From Roseimicrobium sp. ORNL1 (GTDB lineage: Bacteria > Verrucomicrobiota > Verrucomicrobiia > Verrucomicrobiales > Verrucomicrobiaceae), in the NCBI RefSeq assembly GCF_011044495.1, contig NZ_CP049143.1:4030001-4094000 (forward strand): a DNA stretch of 64,000 bases, in the 5' to 3' direction. The translations under genes were made by a program, and so were the position numbers. Positions 46,527 to 54,915 of the stretch are shown piece after piece (position 1 is the first letter of the stretch; every line of letters begins with the position of its first letter). The notes under the pieces were generated by a model, which was not told where the DNA came from, did not search any database, and worked only from the letters and a program-made list of their open reading frames with translations.

Positions 46527-47480
46527 CTACACGTCCGCCAGCACAGTTCTGCCCGCCTCCACATCCCTCGCGATTTGCGCCTTCAGTTCCTCCAGCCCGG
46601 CGAATTTCTGCTCATCACGAAGTTTTTCGATGAAGGCCACTTCGAACTGGGCTCCGTAGCAGTCGCCGGTGAAGTCCAGCAAATGCACCTCCAGTGAACG
46701 CTCGCCTGCGGATTCCACGGTGGGGCGCACACCGAGATTCGCGACGCCGGGGAGCCTTCCCTCGGGTGGGCAGATGCCACCACCACTGAGCCAGCGCACG
46801 GTCACCGCATACACACCATTGGGAGGCAGTTCTTCATTCTCCATGGCCACGTTCGCCGTGGGAAAGCCGATTTGATTCCCAAGGTGCCGCCCATGCACCA
46901 CTTCGCCCATCACGGTATAGTCGCGACCGAGGAGTTGGCGGGCTCGTTCGAAGTCGCCGCCGCGCACTGCCTCACGCACCAGCGTGCTGCTGACCACGGT
47001 GCCCTCCACTTTCACTTCAGGCACGCCATACACGCCGAAGCCGTGAAGCTGCCCCAGTTCCATGAGGTGATGGATGTTCCCTCCCCTGCCCTTGCCAAAG
47101 CTCCAGGTGTACCCCACCGAGATGAAGCCAAGGGGCTTGCAGGCACCACACAGCGCCTCGATGAACTGCTGGGCATCGAGCTTCGCGAAGTCCTCGTCAA
47201 AGGGGCATACCAGTGTGTGCGTGATGCCGAGATCCGCGAGGATGCGCAGCTTGTGCGGCGTGCTGCACAGGAGCCGCGGCGCCGCCTCGGGACGCAGAAC
47301 CTTGAGTGGGTGCGGGTCAAAGGTCATCACGACCGCCGTGCTACCGTGCTTCTCCGTGTAGTCCATCGCCGCGCGAATCACCTCCTGGTGCCCGAGGTGC
47401 ACACCATCGAAAACCCCGATGGCGAGCGCGAGGGGACCGGGAAGATGAGCGAGATCGTGGATGGAGGTGAGGTGATGCAC
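46527..47480 (-). CDS. ribF: bifunctional riboflavin kinase / FAD synthetase
   Basis: A 317-residue enzyme converting riboflavin to FMN and FMN to FAD. The N-terminal FAD-synthetase nucleotidyltransferase has GVFDGVHLGHQ (23-33). The C-terminal riboflavin kinase has GNQIGFPTAN, PPNGVYAV, NLGVRPTV and LEVHLLDF. Length and domain order are normal. It commonly neighbours truB; here it is separated from the truB cluster by about 2.5 kb of small genes. A CGGT-type heptad repeat lies immediately upstream (47487-47525) and could be in its leader. Confidence 0.93.
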   Translation of the reverse strand: MHHLTSIHDLAHLPGPLALAIGVFDGVHLGHQEVIRAAMDYTEKHGSTAVVMTFDPHPLKVLRPEAAPRLLCSTPHKLRILADLGITHTLVCPFDEDFAKLDAQQFIEALCGACKPLGFISVGYTWSFGKGRGGNIHHLMELGQLHGFGVYGVPEVKVEGTVVSSTLVREAVRGGDFERARQLLGRDYTVMGEVVHGRHLGNQIGFPTANVAMENEELPPNGVYAVTVRWLSGGGICPPEGRLPGVANLGVRPTVESAGERSLEVHLLDFTGDCYGAQFEVAFIEKLRDEQKFAGLEELKAQIARDVEAGRTVLADV

Positions 47481-47486
47481 GGGAAG

Positions 47487-47525
47487 CGGTGATGCGGTGC
47501 GAGAGACAGTAAGCGGTACGACGGT
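47487..47525. repeat. heptad/octad array, mixed CGGT and CAGT
   Basis: CGGT occurs at 47487, 47495, 47514 and 47522, with CAGT at 47507. Spacings are 8, 12, 7 and 8. The core AAGCGGTACGACGGT (47511-47525) recurs with slight changes near 51703-51717. The mixture of CAGT and CGGT units in one array links the two repeat variants seen elsewhere. Confidence 0.55.
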
Positions 47526-47597
47526 GGAACGCAGGCAGCCGCCAAAGAGGTAAATAGCGGGAGGTTGGCGGAATGTCCACCGCCCAGCGTGCCGCGC

Positions 47598-47918
47598 CTA
47601 CCGCTTCCGCCAGCGCTCGCCCAGTGAACTCACCAGGATGGGCGGCCAGAAGAGCCCATACAGAACGACCATAACCACGGCGACGATAACGGCTGCGAGG
47701 AATCCCCGCAAGCTCCCCCGGATCTCACCCCAACTCGGAAAGGCTGGCCCAAATGAGGCATTCAGCTCCTCGCGCTTCTCGGGCGTGAGCGGAGGTCTCG
47801 ACCGGGGAGAACGCCGGTCCCGGATGACTCCGAACAACGCGACCATCCCCAGCATGAACCACCAGCACCCCAGGCAACAGGCAAATACAAATAGGGTGTC
47901 TGAAGCGCGCTGACCCAT
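47598..47918 (-). CDS. small membrane protein
   Basis: A 106-residue protein with two hydrophobic segments (LFVFACCLGCWWFMLGMVALFGV and GFLAAVIVAVVMVVLYGLFWPPILVSSL), separated by a charged loop rich in Arg and Pro, and a basic C-terminus. No family recognised. The 3' end, including the TAG stop, coincides with an ACCGCTT unit of the repeat family found nearby. Confidence 0.5.
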   Translation of the reverse strand: MGQRASDTLFVFACCLGCWWFMLGMVALFGVIRDRRSPRSRPPLTPEKREELNASFGPAFPSWGEIRGSLRGFLAAVIVAVVMVVLYGLFWPPILVSSLGERWRKR

Positions 47919-48097
47919 GACACATGATGCTCGTCACTTAGTTCGCCGAGGGCAATTGGTGAGACATTCAGGCTGTAAGCCACCGCCCCTCATGGCTGGC
48001 GAGGCTCCTTCTTTCTGACCATCCCCGGCAAGCACTATTCACCCTATTTTCACATCAGGTTCACAGGGACTTCACAAGCCCCTGTCACGGTCACCTC

Positions 48098-48661
48098 ATG
48101 AGTAGGAAGAGTCTTCTCCCGGTGGTGCTCGTGCCGACCTGTATTTTGATGATTCCGGCGGCGGCCATGCTGCTCCGGGTCGAGGGGTGGGCTTGGGGAG
48201 TGACCGATTTCGTCGTCTTCTGGATTCTCATTGCCGGGGTGATGCTCGCGTACAAACTGGCGACAAGAAAGGCTGTGAGCAGAGCCTATCGCGTAGCTGC
48301 AGGCCTCGCCCTGACCGCCGGGCTCCTGCTCATCTGGGTGAACGGTGCCGTGGGGCTCATCGGCAGCGAGGAAAATCCTGCGAATGTGATGTACGGCGGC
48401 GTGCTCCTTGTCGGGTTGATTGGGGCGGTGATGGCGCGTCTGGAGCCAGCGGGCATGGCGGTGACCCTGTTCGCGATGGCGATCGCGCAGTTCATGGTCC
48501 CCGTGGTGGCACTGGTGGTGTGGCCAGGTGACTTCAGCCCAGGAGTCTTGGCGGTGTTTGGGCTGAATGGGGGCTTTGTGCTGATGTTCGCGGCGTCAGG
48601 GTTGTTGTTCTGGCGCGTGGGTCGGAGGTACGGTGGCACCCGCGTAGGAGCAGTTGCGTAG
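48098..48661 (+). CDS. conserved polytopic membrane protein
   Basis: A 187-residue protein with about six hydrophobic segments. The stretches WGVTDFVVFWILIAGVML, LLIWVNGAVGLIGSEENPAN and YGGVLLVGLIGAVMARLEP match a widespread family of uncharacterised bacterial membrane proteins that share the WVNxAVGxIGSExNPAN core. Its role is unknown. It stands alone on the plus strand ahead of the tandem paralogue pair. Confidence 0.65.
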   Translation: MSRKSLLPVVLVPTCILMIPAAAMLLRVEGWAWGVTDFVVFWILIAGVMLAYKLATRKAVSRAYRVAAGLALTAGLLLIWVNGAVGLIGSEENPANVMYGGVLLVGLIGAVMARLEPAGMAVTLFAMAIAQFMVPVVALVVWPGDFSPGVLAVFGLNGGFVLMFAASGLLFWRVGRRYGGTRVGAVA

Positions 48662-48735
48662 AGCAGCTCTGCAGGAGGTCCCAAGCAGGTATGAAGGGAG
48701 GCAGTGGATGGCGTTGTATCGCCGGGAGCATTTGC

Positions 48736-49224
48736 ATGAAGAGAGAAGACACAATCAGAGGGGATGATCGGGCTGACCACCAGTTGACCAATGAGGCAGC
48801 CATCTCTCTTCGCGCTGGCGACATCCTTTATGGGGCCGTGGTACAAGCTAACCGCGACATCCAGAACGCTCGGGATGCATTCAAACGCAGCGTAAATCCA
48901 GATGACCTGCGGTCCTGGATTCTGGCGCAGTTCAGAAAGCATCCCAAAGGTGGACACATCAAAGAAGCAGTCGAGGACTGGCCCGAGACTTTCCCACAAT
49001 TACCGAAGAGAGCCTTTCTTCTGAGCCTGCATCCTTCGAATGAGATTCATGGGCCGGGCGCCAGGCTGGAAGCACGATTGAGGTGGGGCTTTTTTGAAGA
49101 GAACCTGACGGTGACTGTCCTGCTGAAACCTGACGGCACGCCTGCTGATTGGGAGGACGAGGAGCATCTGCCACCAGCACAGAAGTGGGCCAGGGGGATT
49201 ACGTTTCGGCAGGTTCAGCGATAG
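48736..49224 (+). CDS. tandem paralogue 1, unknown function
   Basis: About 162 residues from the ATG at 48736; an upstream in-frame ATG at 48691 is possible. It shares a core with the next gene: ARDAFKRSVNPDDLRSW, KHPKGGHIKEAVEDWPETFPQ, LRWGFFEENLTVTVLLKPDGTPAD. No clear membrane helix is present, unlike the second copy. Function unknown. Confidence 0.55.
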   Translation: MKREDTIRGDDRADHQLTNEAAISLRAGDILYGAVVQANRDIQNARDAFKRSVNPDDLRSWILAQFRKHPKGGHIKEAVEDWPETFPQLPKRAFLLSLHPSNEIHGPGARLEARLRWGFFEENLTVTVLLKPDGTPADWEDEEHLPPAQKWARGITFRQVQR

Positions 49225-49245
49225 CTGAGCTAACCCAAGGAAGTC

Positions 49246-49761
49246 ATGAATAATCAATCGCATGCTCACCAAGGCACATCTCAGTCTGGAGCCCAAAGCA
49301 CAGCAGGATGGAAAGAGGTTGGAATCGCCTGCTTGCTGGCGACATTGGTCCTTCTCTCTCCCATAGTAATGCTCTTCTGGGTAATGCAGAAGGGATATCA
49401 CGACGCTCGAAGTGCGCAGGATGAACTCAAACGCACCGCGAACCCGGATGAACTACGAGCTTGGGCTTGGATGCAAATCAAGAAACATCCTCATGGCGGC
49501 TATATGACAGTGCCGGTGGAGGAATTGCCGAAGACATTTCCTCAATTTGCACAGAGTCGTGGTCTATCTTTGCATCTCGATGCTGCAGATGTGGAACAAG
49601 GTAATCGGGACGACGTGCTTAGGGCCATCCTCGTATGGGGCTTTTCCAGTGGATATAGCATGAGTGTGACTGTCTGGCTAAATCCCGACGGCTCAGCCGC
49701 TGACATAGACTCCCCCCAAGCTTGGGCCAAAGGGCTCACTACTGCGTGCTATGGCAAATGA
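49246..49761 (+). CDS. tandem paralogue 2, membrane-anchored, unknown function
   Basis: A 171-residue protein. The N-terminal helix VGIACLLATLVLLSPIVMLFWVM anchors a domain related to the upstream gene: ELKRTANPDELRAW, KHPHGGYMTVPVEELPKTFPQ, LVWGFSSGYSMSVTVWLNPDGSAAD. It starts 21 bases after the first copy, so the two probably arose by duplication and are co-transcribed. Function unknown. Confidence 0.6.
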   Translation: MNNQSHAHQGTSQSGAQSTAGWKEVGIACLLATLVLLSPIVMLFWVMQKGYHDARSAQDELKRTANPDELRAWAWMQIKKHPHGGYMTVPVEELPKTFPQFAQSRGLSLHLDAADVEQGNRDDVLRAILVWGFSSGYSMSVTVWLNPDGSAADIDSPQAWAKGLTTACYGK

Positions 49762-49911
49762 ATCGATGTTGTACTCGTGCGACCTCAGGAGCGGTTGCCT
49801 GCGCGCTTCATCGCTGAAGCGAATTCGCGCAGGAGCCCTGAGTAACCATGGGCTCTTGAGCCTGACACCACTCCACACAAAGCGACAGGGCTTGCGCTAC
49901 AAGCCCCTATC

Positions 49912-49972
49912 CCTTTGTGCTCTTTGCGTTCTTTTGCGGCTATTCCCTCAGGGATCACTCGCGAGCTACGTT
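49912..49972. repeat. T/G-rich intergenic repeat and second copy of the 16-mer
   Basis: A run of CTTTGTG-, CTTTGCG- and CTTTTGCGG-like units (about 49912-49940) is followed by the exact 16-mer ACTCGCGAGCTACGTT at 49957-49972, also found at 10270-10285. Similar CTTTGTG-type strings occur in intergenic regions of several environmental phyla. It lies just 3' of truB. Confidence 0.4.
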
Positions 49973-49975
49973 ACC

Positions 49976-50707
49976 TCACACGCCACGTAGCTTCGATACA
50001 TCATACAGCGAGTACATGCTGTTGATGACTTCCTCGCGGCGGCCTTCTTTCAGGGCGTCGAAGGTGGTGAACTTGCCGGGGACGAAGGTGAAGTGGCCGG
50101 AGCGGGTGCGGCGGAGGGCGCTAAGATGGGCGCCGCAGCCGAGGCGCTGGCCGAGGTCATGCGCATAGGTGCGGACGTAGAAGCCCTTGCTGCACGTCAC
50201 CTTGAAATCAATCTCCGGCGAGGCGAAGCGGCTGATCTCGTAGTTGAACACATGCACGAGACGCGGTTCGCGCTCCACTTCCTGGCCTTTGCGCGCGAGC
50301 TTGTAGAGGGGCACGCCGTCCTTCTTGATGGCGCTGACCATGGGCGGCGTCTGGTAGAAGTCGCCCATCTGCTCACTGAGCGCGGCGCGGACCTGTTCCT
50401 CGGTGAGGTCTGCAGGCACTTCCTTCGTCTCCACGGGTTCGCCTTCCTTGTCCTGCGTGCTGGTGGTGAGCCCCAGCGTGGCGGTGCCGAGGTACTCCTT
50501 GTCCTCGCTCATGAGAAGGTCCTGGATGCGGGTGGCGCTGCCAATCACGAGGATGAGCATGCCGGTGGCCATGGGGTCGAGAGTGCCGCAGTGGCCAATC
50601 TTGCGCGTGTTGAGGCAACGGCGTGCGACCGCCACCACATCGTGGGAGGTCATGTCCGGGCTTTTGTCTACGAGAAGGACGCCGTTAACTGAGTCGTTTG
50701 ATTTCAT
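49976..50707 (-). CDS. truB: tRNA pseudouridine-55 synthase
   Basis: A 243-residue enzyme making pseudouridine 55 in the T-loop of tRNAs. The catalytic motif is GTLDPMATG with Asp44. KIGHCGTLDP, the PPMVSAIKKDGVPLYKLAR segment and CSKGFYVRTYAHDLG are diagnostic. The start is the ATG at 50705-50707 (MKSNDSVNG), matching the short TruB N-terminus; the frame is open further upstream within nrnA. The two coding regions overlap by 23 bases, consistent with translational coupling. Confidence 0.95.
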   Translation of the reverse strand: MKSNDSVNGVLLVDKSPDMTSHDVVAVARRCLNTRKIGHCGTLDPMATGMLILVIGSATRIQDLLMSEDKEYLGTATLGLTTSTQDKEGEPVETKEVPADLTEEQVRAALSEQMGDFYQTPPMVSAIKKDGVPLYKLARKGQEVEREPRLVHVFNYEISRFASPEIDFKVTCSKGFYVRTYAHDLGQRLGCGAHLSALRRTRSGHFTFVPGKFTTFDALKEGRREEVINSMYSLYDVSKLRGV

Positions 50708-51665
50708 TTTGCAGGGAATCGAGAAAGCGTGCCTCGGCCGTGTGGATGGGGCCGGGCATGCGGGCGCCGGAGGCCATCCGGTGGCCGCCTCCGCCAAATT
50801 CAGCACATACTTTGGAAACGTCGAGACGGGGGTCCTTGCTGCGGGCGCTGATGCGGACCTTGCCGTCGGTCATGTCTTCGAAAATCACGGCGGCGATGAC
50901 GCCTTCGATGGTGCGCAGGGAATCAATGAGACCCTCCGTATCGCCGGGCTCCATCTGCACGGCCTTCTGCGTGTCCATGGTGAGCGCCCAGCTGGCGATG
51001 CGGCCGTCACACGTGAGTTTCATCTCATTGAGCAGCGCCTTCAGCAGCAGGGTGCGGCGCAGGGGATGGCTCTGGTAGAGTCTGCGGGCGAGTTCAGCGG
51101 TGTCCAGCCCCTGCTCCATCATTTCCGCCACGATGCGATGCGTGCGCGGGGAGGTATTGTCATACTGGAAGGAACCGGTGTCCGTGCTGATGGCGGCGAA
51201 GAGATTCTGCCGGATGCCATCGTCCAGGGGGAACCCATGGTGTGAGAGAAGTTCATACACTATCTCACCGGTGGCGGGATAGGTGATGTCGATGAAATTG
51301 AGATGCCCGTAGTTCGGATTCGTGCCGTGGTGGTCAATGTTCACCAGCATCGGCGCGCTACCCATGGAGGCGTTTACACGGTCTCCGAGGCGGGGTTTGG
51401 TGGCGGTGTCGAGGGCCACGGCCACATCAATGTTCAGAGCCTGGCCATCTGCACGCTGGATGAGTTCCGTACCCGGCAGAAACGTCAGATTCCCCGGCAC
51501 CTCATCTTCACTGATGATGTGCACCGTCTTCCCTGCGAGTGCCAGGCTGCGCCCAAGCGCGACGATGGAGCCAATGGAGTCCCCGTCCGGCCGCACGTGG
51601 GAAGCGACTGCGATGGTATTCGCGTCGCGGAGCGTCGTAGCAATCTGTGAGAGTGTGTCTGACAT
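50685..51665 (-). CDS. nrnA: DHH/DHHA1 phosphoesterase (NrnA-like)
   Basis: A 326-residue protein of the NrnA group, which degrades nano-RNAs and often 3',5'-adenosine bisphosphate. DHH metal motifs are present: HVRPDGDSIGS (Asp27, Asp29), DTATKPRLGD, and NIDHHGTNPNYG. The DHHA1 domain ends with FGGGGHRMASGARM. Placement between rbfA and truB is the conserved bacterial arrangement. The start is the ATG at 51663-51665. Confidence 0.9.
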   Translation of the reverse strand: MSDTLSQIATTLRDANTIAVASHVRPDGDSIGSIVALGRSLALAGKTVHIISEDEVPGNLTFLPGTELIQRADGQALNIDVAVALDTATKPRLGDRVNASMGSAPMLVNIDHHGTNPNYGHLNFIDITYPATGEIVYELLSHHGFPLDDGIRQNLFAAISTDTGSFQYDNTSPRTHRIVAEMMEQGLDTAELARRLYQSHPLRRTLLLKALLNEMKLTCDGRIASWALTMDTQKAVQMEPGDTEGLIDSLRTIEGVIAAVIFEDMTDGKVRISARSKDPRLDVSKVCAEFGGGGHRMASGARMPGPIHTAEARFLDSLQNEIKRLS

Positions 51666-51680
51666 GCTGGGCGAGTAGTT

Positions 51681-51717
51681 AGCAGGTACGACGGTGAGCG
51701 GTAAGCGGTGCGACGGT
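51681..51717. repeat. left arm of CGGT-type heptad inverted repeat
   Basis: CGGT occurs at 51692, 51699, 51706 and 51714 (spacings 7, 7, 8), just upstream of the nrnA start. The reverse-complement array (ACCG units) is at 51865-51909, about 150 bases away. Confidence 0.6.
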
Positions 51718-51750
51718 GGTGCTGGGTGTGGTGGTGTGCAGTGGGTTCAA

Positions 51751-51774
51751 CACAGAGACACAGAGACACAGAGG
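51751..51774. repeat. tandem octamer CACAGAGA x3
   Basis: Three adjacent octamers: CACAGAGA, CACAGAGA and CACAGAGG. They lie between the two arms of the CGGT/ACCG inverted repeat in the nrnA-rbfA gap. Confidence 0.6.
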
Positions 51775-51864
51775 AACTTCGGAGACTGAGACGGGGGTGA
51801 TGAAGGGCCGAGTTGTGACTGATGACGTGTCGCTTCGGGTTGGCGTGGGATTGACTGACTACAG

Positions 51865-51909
51865 ACCGTCCTACCGCTTACCGTCGCACCGCTCACCGTC
51901 CTACCGCTT
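51865..51909. repeat. right arm: three 15-bp ACCG units overlapping the rbfA stop
   Basis: Three tandem 15-mers, ACCGTCCTACCGCTT, ACCGTCGCACCGCTC and ACCGTCCTACCGCTT, at 51865, 51880 and 51895. ACCG is spaced 8, 7, 8, 7, 8. The last unit supplies the TAG stop (51901-51903) and the final Lys-Arg codons of rbfA. Confidence 0.75.
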
Positions 51910-52314
51910 TCCATCCTCCTTTGACTCTTCATCTTCACCATCCCCCTCACCTTCCGTCTCCGGCTCTTCATCCGGCAACGGCTCGGGGAGATTCTCGATG
52001 AGGTTCAGCACGCGAACGCCGCGCTCGATGGAGTCCGTCGCCTTGAAATGGAGCTGGGGCGAGTTTTTCAACGTCACGCGCTTGTACAGTTCGCGCGAGA
52101 TGATGGAGCGGCTGCCGTGGAGCTTCTTGATGATGTCCTCATGCGACATGGAATCGCCCAAGATGCTCACGTGAATTGTCGCGTGCTTCAGATCTGTGGT
52201 GATTTCCACGTCGTGAATGGTAACGAAGCAGCCCTTGAAGGTGAGGTTGCGGTCCAGGATGGGGCCGAGCTCACGCTTGATGAGTTCGGTGACGCGCTTG
52301 AGGCGGTGGTTCAT
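51901..52314 (-). CDS. rbfA: ribosome-binding factor A
   Basis: A 137-residue 30S maturation factor. The KH-like core is visible (RVTELIKRELGPIL, VTIHDVEITTDLKHATIHVSILG, SRELYKRVTLKNSPQLHFKATDSIERG). The last 25 residues are a very acidic extension (PDEEPETEGEGDGEDEESK) absent from most homologues. The stop codon is supplied by the repeat array at 51865-51909, which suggests that the repeat trimmed or extended the gene end. The position between infB and nrnA is conserved. Confidence 0.92.
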   Translation of the reverse strand: MNHRLKRVTELIKRELGPILDRNLTFKGCFVTIHDVEITTDLKHATIHVSILGDSMSHEDIIKKLHGSRSIISRELYKRVTLKNSPQLHFKATDSIERGVRVLNLIENLPEPLPDEEPETEGEGDGEDEESKEDGKR

Positions 52315-52348
52315 GGAAGTGGTGAGTCAGGGGGGCTAGCAGAGTAAT

Positions 52349-52482
52349 CAGTGGGTCAGTAAGCAGTATCCAGTGGAGAACCGTGGGAAGCAGCGACGTA
52401 AGAGGCTCATTGGAACAACCTGTCGCTGTTCCAAGAGATGGGAAGCGACACTGTCCACTGCTTACTGAATACTGATCACTGT
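52349..52482. repeat. heptad-phased inverted repeat element (CAGTNNN / ACTGNNN), second copy
   Basis: The left arm has CAGT at 52349, 52357, 52364 and 52371 (spacings 8, 7, 7, identical to 37885-37907). The right arm has ACTG at 52450, 52457, 52464, 52471 and 52478, all 7 apart. It occupies most of the 213-base infB-rbfA gap, inside an otherwise compact operon. Confidence 0.72.
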
Positions 52483-52527
52483 TTACTTGAATGGGAGCCG
52501 CGCCTCACGGCCAGCCCCCACACCACC

Positions 52528-54819
52528 TCACAGCGTCTGCTGGAATTTCTCCAGTTCGTAGACCTCGATGACGTCGTCCTCCTGGTACTCGCGATAGCCC
52601 GCGAGGCGGATACCGCACTCGAGACCGTTGCGGACTTCGGGGACTTCGTCCTGGAAGCGGCGCAGGGTGTCCATGGCGCCGTCGTACACAGGAGTGGTGC
52701 CTCGCAGCACGCGGGCGCGTGCCTTGCGGTCGATGCGGCCATCGGTGACCACACAGCCGGCCACGATGCCGCGGCTGAGCTTGAAGACCTGCTTCACGCG
52801 GGCATGGCCGATGACCTTCTCGCGCGTCTCCGGATCCAGCAGGCCGAGCATGGCCTCCTTCATCTGGTCGAGCAGTTCGTAGATGATGGAGAAGAGCTTC
52901 ACCTGCACGCCCTCGCGCTTGGCGATGGAGACGGCGGTGTTTTCCACCTTCACATTGAAGCCCACGACGACGGCGTCTGAAGCACTGGCAAGGAGGATGT
53001 CGCCCTCGGAGATGGGGCCTGCGGCTCCGTGGAGCACCTTGACCTCCACCTTGTCGCTCTTGATTTCCTTGAGCGCCTTGACGATGGCTTCGAACGAGCC
53101 CTGCACGTCCGTCTTGAGGACGATGTTGAGGTTCTTCTTCGCGCCTTCTTCGATGTTGGCAAAAAGGGTTTCCAGCGTGGAGCGACGCGGGGCGGCGAGT
53201 TTCTTCTGGCGGATTTCTTCCTGCCGTTCCTCGCTCAGGCGCTTCGCGCTGCGCTCGTTGTCCATCTCCACGATCTCATCGCCCACGTTGGGCATGCCAC
53301 TGAAGCCGATGACTTCCGCCGGCATGCCGGGGAGCACGGCCTTGATGGGCTTGCCCAAGTCGTTGATGAGGTTCTTCACCTTGCCCCAGTACGGGCCGCA
53401 GATGAAGGGCTCACCCACCTTGAGGGTGCCGTTCTGCACAATGGCGGTCGCGGTAGGTCCACGGCCCGGGTCCATGCGGGACTCGATAACGGTGGCACGC
53501 ATCGGCGCCTTGGGATTCGCGCGCAGGTCGAGCACTTCCGCCTGCAGGGACATGGTCTCCAGCAGATTATCCAGGCCGATGCCCTTCGTGGCGGAGACTT
53601 CCAGCACTTCTGTTTCGCCACCCCACTCCACGGGCATGAGGCCATGCTCCTGGAGCTGCTGCTTCACGCGCATGGGATTGGCAGCAGGCAGGTCAATCTT
53701 GTTGATGGCCACCATGATGGTGACCTTCGCGGCCTTGGCGTGGTTCATCGCCTCGATGGTCTGCGGCATGAAGCCGTCATCCGCGGCGATGACGAGCACC
53801 ACGATGTCCGTGATGTCCGCACCACGGGCGCGCATCTCGGAGAATGCGGCGTGACCAGGAGTGTCGATGAAAGTAATCGGGCGGTCGTTGTAAAATACGC
53901 TGTATGCACCGATGTGCTGCGTGATGCCGCCGGCCTCACCCTTGACGACGCTCGACTTGCGCACGGCGTCCATGAGAGAGGTTTTGCCATGGTCAACGTG
54001 ACCCATGAAGGTGATGATGGGAGCGCGGAGTTCGAAGACGTCCTTCTCCTCTTCCTTCGGCGGTTCCGGCGGCGGGGGCTCGACGATTTTCTCCTCGACC
54101 TTGTGCACGCCGGCGCCTTTTTCGCGCTTCTCCTTCTCAAAGGTAAAGCCATGCAGCTCGCACACCTTCGTGGCGATTTCCGGCTCCACGGCGGTGTCCG
54201 CCTTGGCGAAGACCTGGAAACCCATCAAGTCCTTGATGATGTTGAAGGTCTTCAAGCCCATGCGCTCGGCGAGCTCGCGAACGATGATCGGCGGCTTCAG
54301 ATGGATGACCTTGGGGTCGCTGCCTTCTTCCACCACGGCAGCGGGAGCCTGCTCAGCTGCGGGTGCAGGAGCTGGGGCGGGCTTGGGAGCAGCCACGGGG
54401 CGCGGCTTCGGCTCCTCCTCCTTCAGCAGGGAAATGGGCGGCAGAATGCTGGAAGACGGCGCCGGGGCAGGCGCAGCAGTGGCTTCCTCGCGGCGTACGC
54501 GGCGGGCCTCCGCTTTGCGTTCATCCTCGTCGAAAATGTTCAGCGCCTCGGCCTTCACCTGATCCAGCGTCTTCCTCGGCGGAGCGGCGGGGGCAGCCGG
54601 CTTGGCCGCAGGCGCGGGCTTCGGCGCGGGCTTGGCACCCAGAGGAGTGAACGCGGAGCCGGTCTTCAGCTCGCCTGTGCGCTTCTTCTTCGCCGTACCT
54701 TCGTCGATGAGTGAAACGGTTGCTTTCTTGGTCGCCTTCTCCGCAGACGGGGCTGCTGGCTCCTCACCGGGAGAAGAGCTGCGTTTGGTTGTCTTGGAGG
54801 TCGGGGGCTTGGTTGCCAT
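52528..54819 (-). CDS. infB: translation initiation factor IF-2
   Basis: A 763-residue GTPase placing initiator tRNA on the 30S subunit. The first 260 residues are a variable Ala/Pro/Lys-rich region with a helical IF2-N-like part ([21 protein letters not shown]). The G domain has GHVDHGKT (273-280), DTPGHAAF and NKIDLPAAN. Domains II to IV follow, with TDVQGSFEA and [24 protein letters not shown] at the end. Length is normal for the family with a moderate N-terminal extension. It follows nusA after 96 bases. Confidence 0.96.
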   Translation of the reverse strand: MATKPPTSKTTKRSSSPGEEPAAPSAEKATKKATVSLIDEGTAKKKRTGELKTGSAFTPLGAKPAPKPAPAAKPAAPAAPPRKTLDQVKAEALNIFDEDERKAEARRVRREEATAAPAPAPSSSILPPISLLKEEEPKPRPVAAPKPAPAPAPAAEQAPAAVVEEGSDPKVIHLKPPIIVRELAERMGLKTFNIIKDLMGFQVFAKADTAVEPEIATKVCELHGFTFEKEKREKGAGVHKVEEKIVEPPPPEPPKEEEKDVFELRAPIITFMGHVDHGKTSLMDAVRKSSVVKGEAGGITQHIGAYSVFYNDRPITFIDTPGHAAFSEMRARGADITDIVVLVIAADDGFMPQTIEAMNHAKAAKVTIMVAINKIDLPAANPMRVKQQLQEHGLMPVEWGGETEVLEVSATKGIGLDNLLETMSLQAEVLDLRANPKAPMRATVIESRMDPGRGPTATAIVQNGTLKVGEPFICGPYWGKVKNLINDLGKPIKAVLPGMPAEVIGFSGMPNVGDEIVEMDNERSAKRLSEERQEEIRQKKLAAPRRSTLETLFANIEEGAKKNLNIVLKTDVQGSFEAIVKALKEIKSDKVEVKVLHGAAGPISEGDILLASASDAVVVGFNVKVENTAVSIAKREGVQVKLFSIIYELLDQMKEAMLGLLDPETREKVIGHARVKQVFKLSRGIVAGCVVTDGRIDRKARARVLRGTTPVYDGAMDTLRRFQDEVPEVRNGLECGIRLAGYREYQEDDVIEVYELEKFQQTL

Positions 54820-54915
54820 GCGGGAAGTATCGAGTTCGGGCAGCAGAGAGAAATTGGCTGGGTGCTTCTTAGCTCAGGAATGGGAAAAACGAAAACGAAG
54901 GATGATGACGAATGA

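Noticed and set aside
53029-54714. 561-codon plus-strand frame
   Set aside because: Antisense to infB, with His/Leu-rich shadow composition and no domain.
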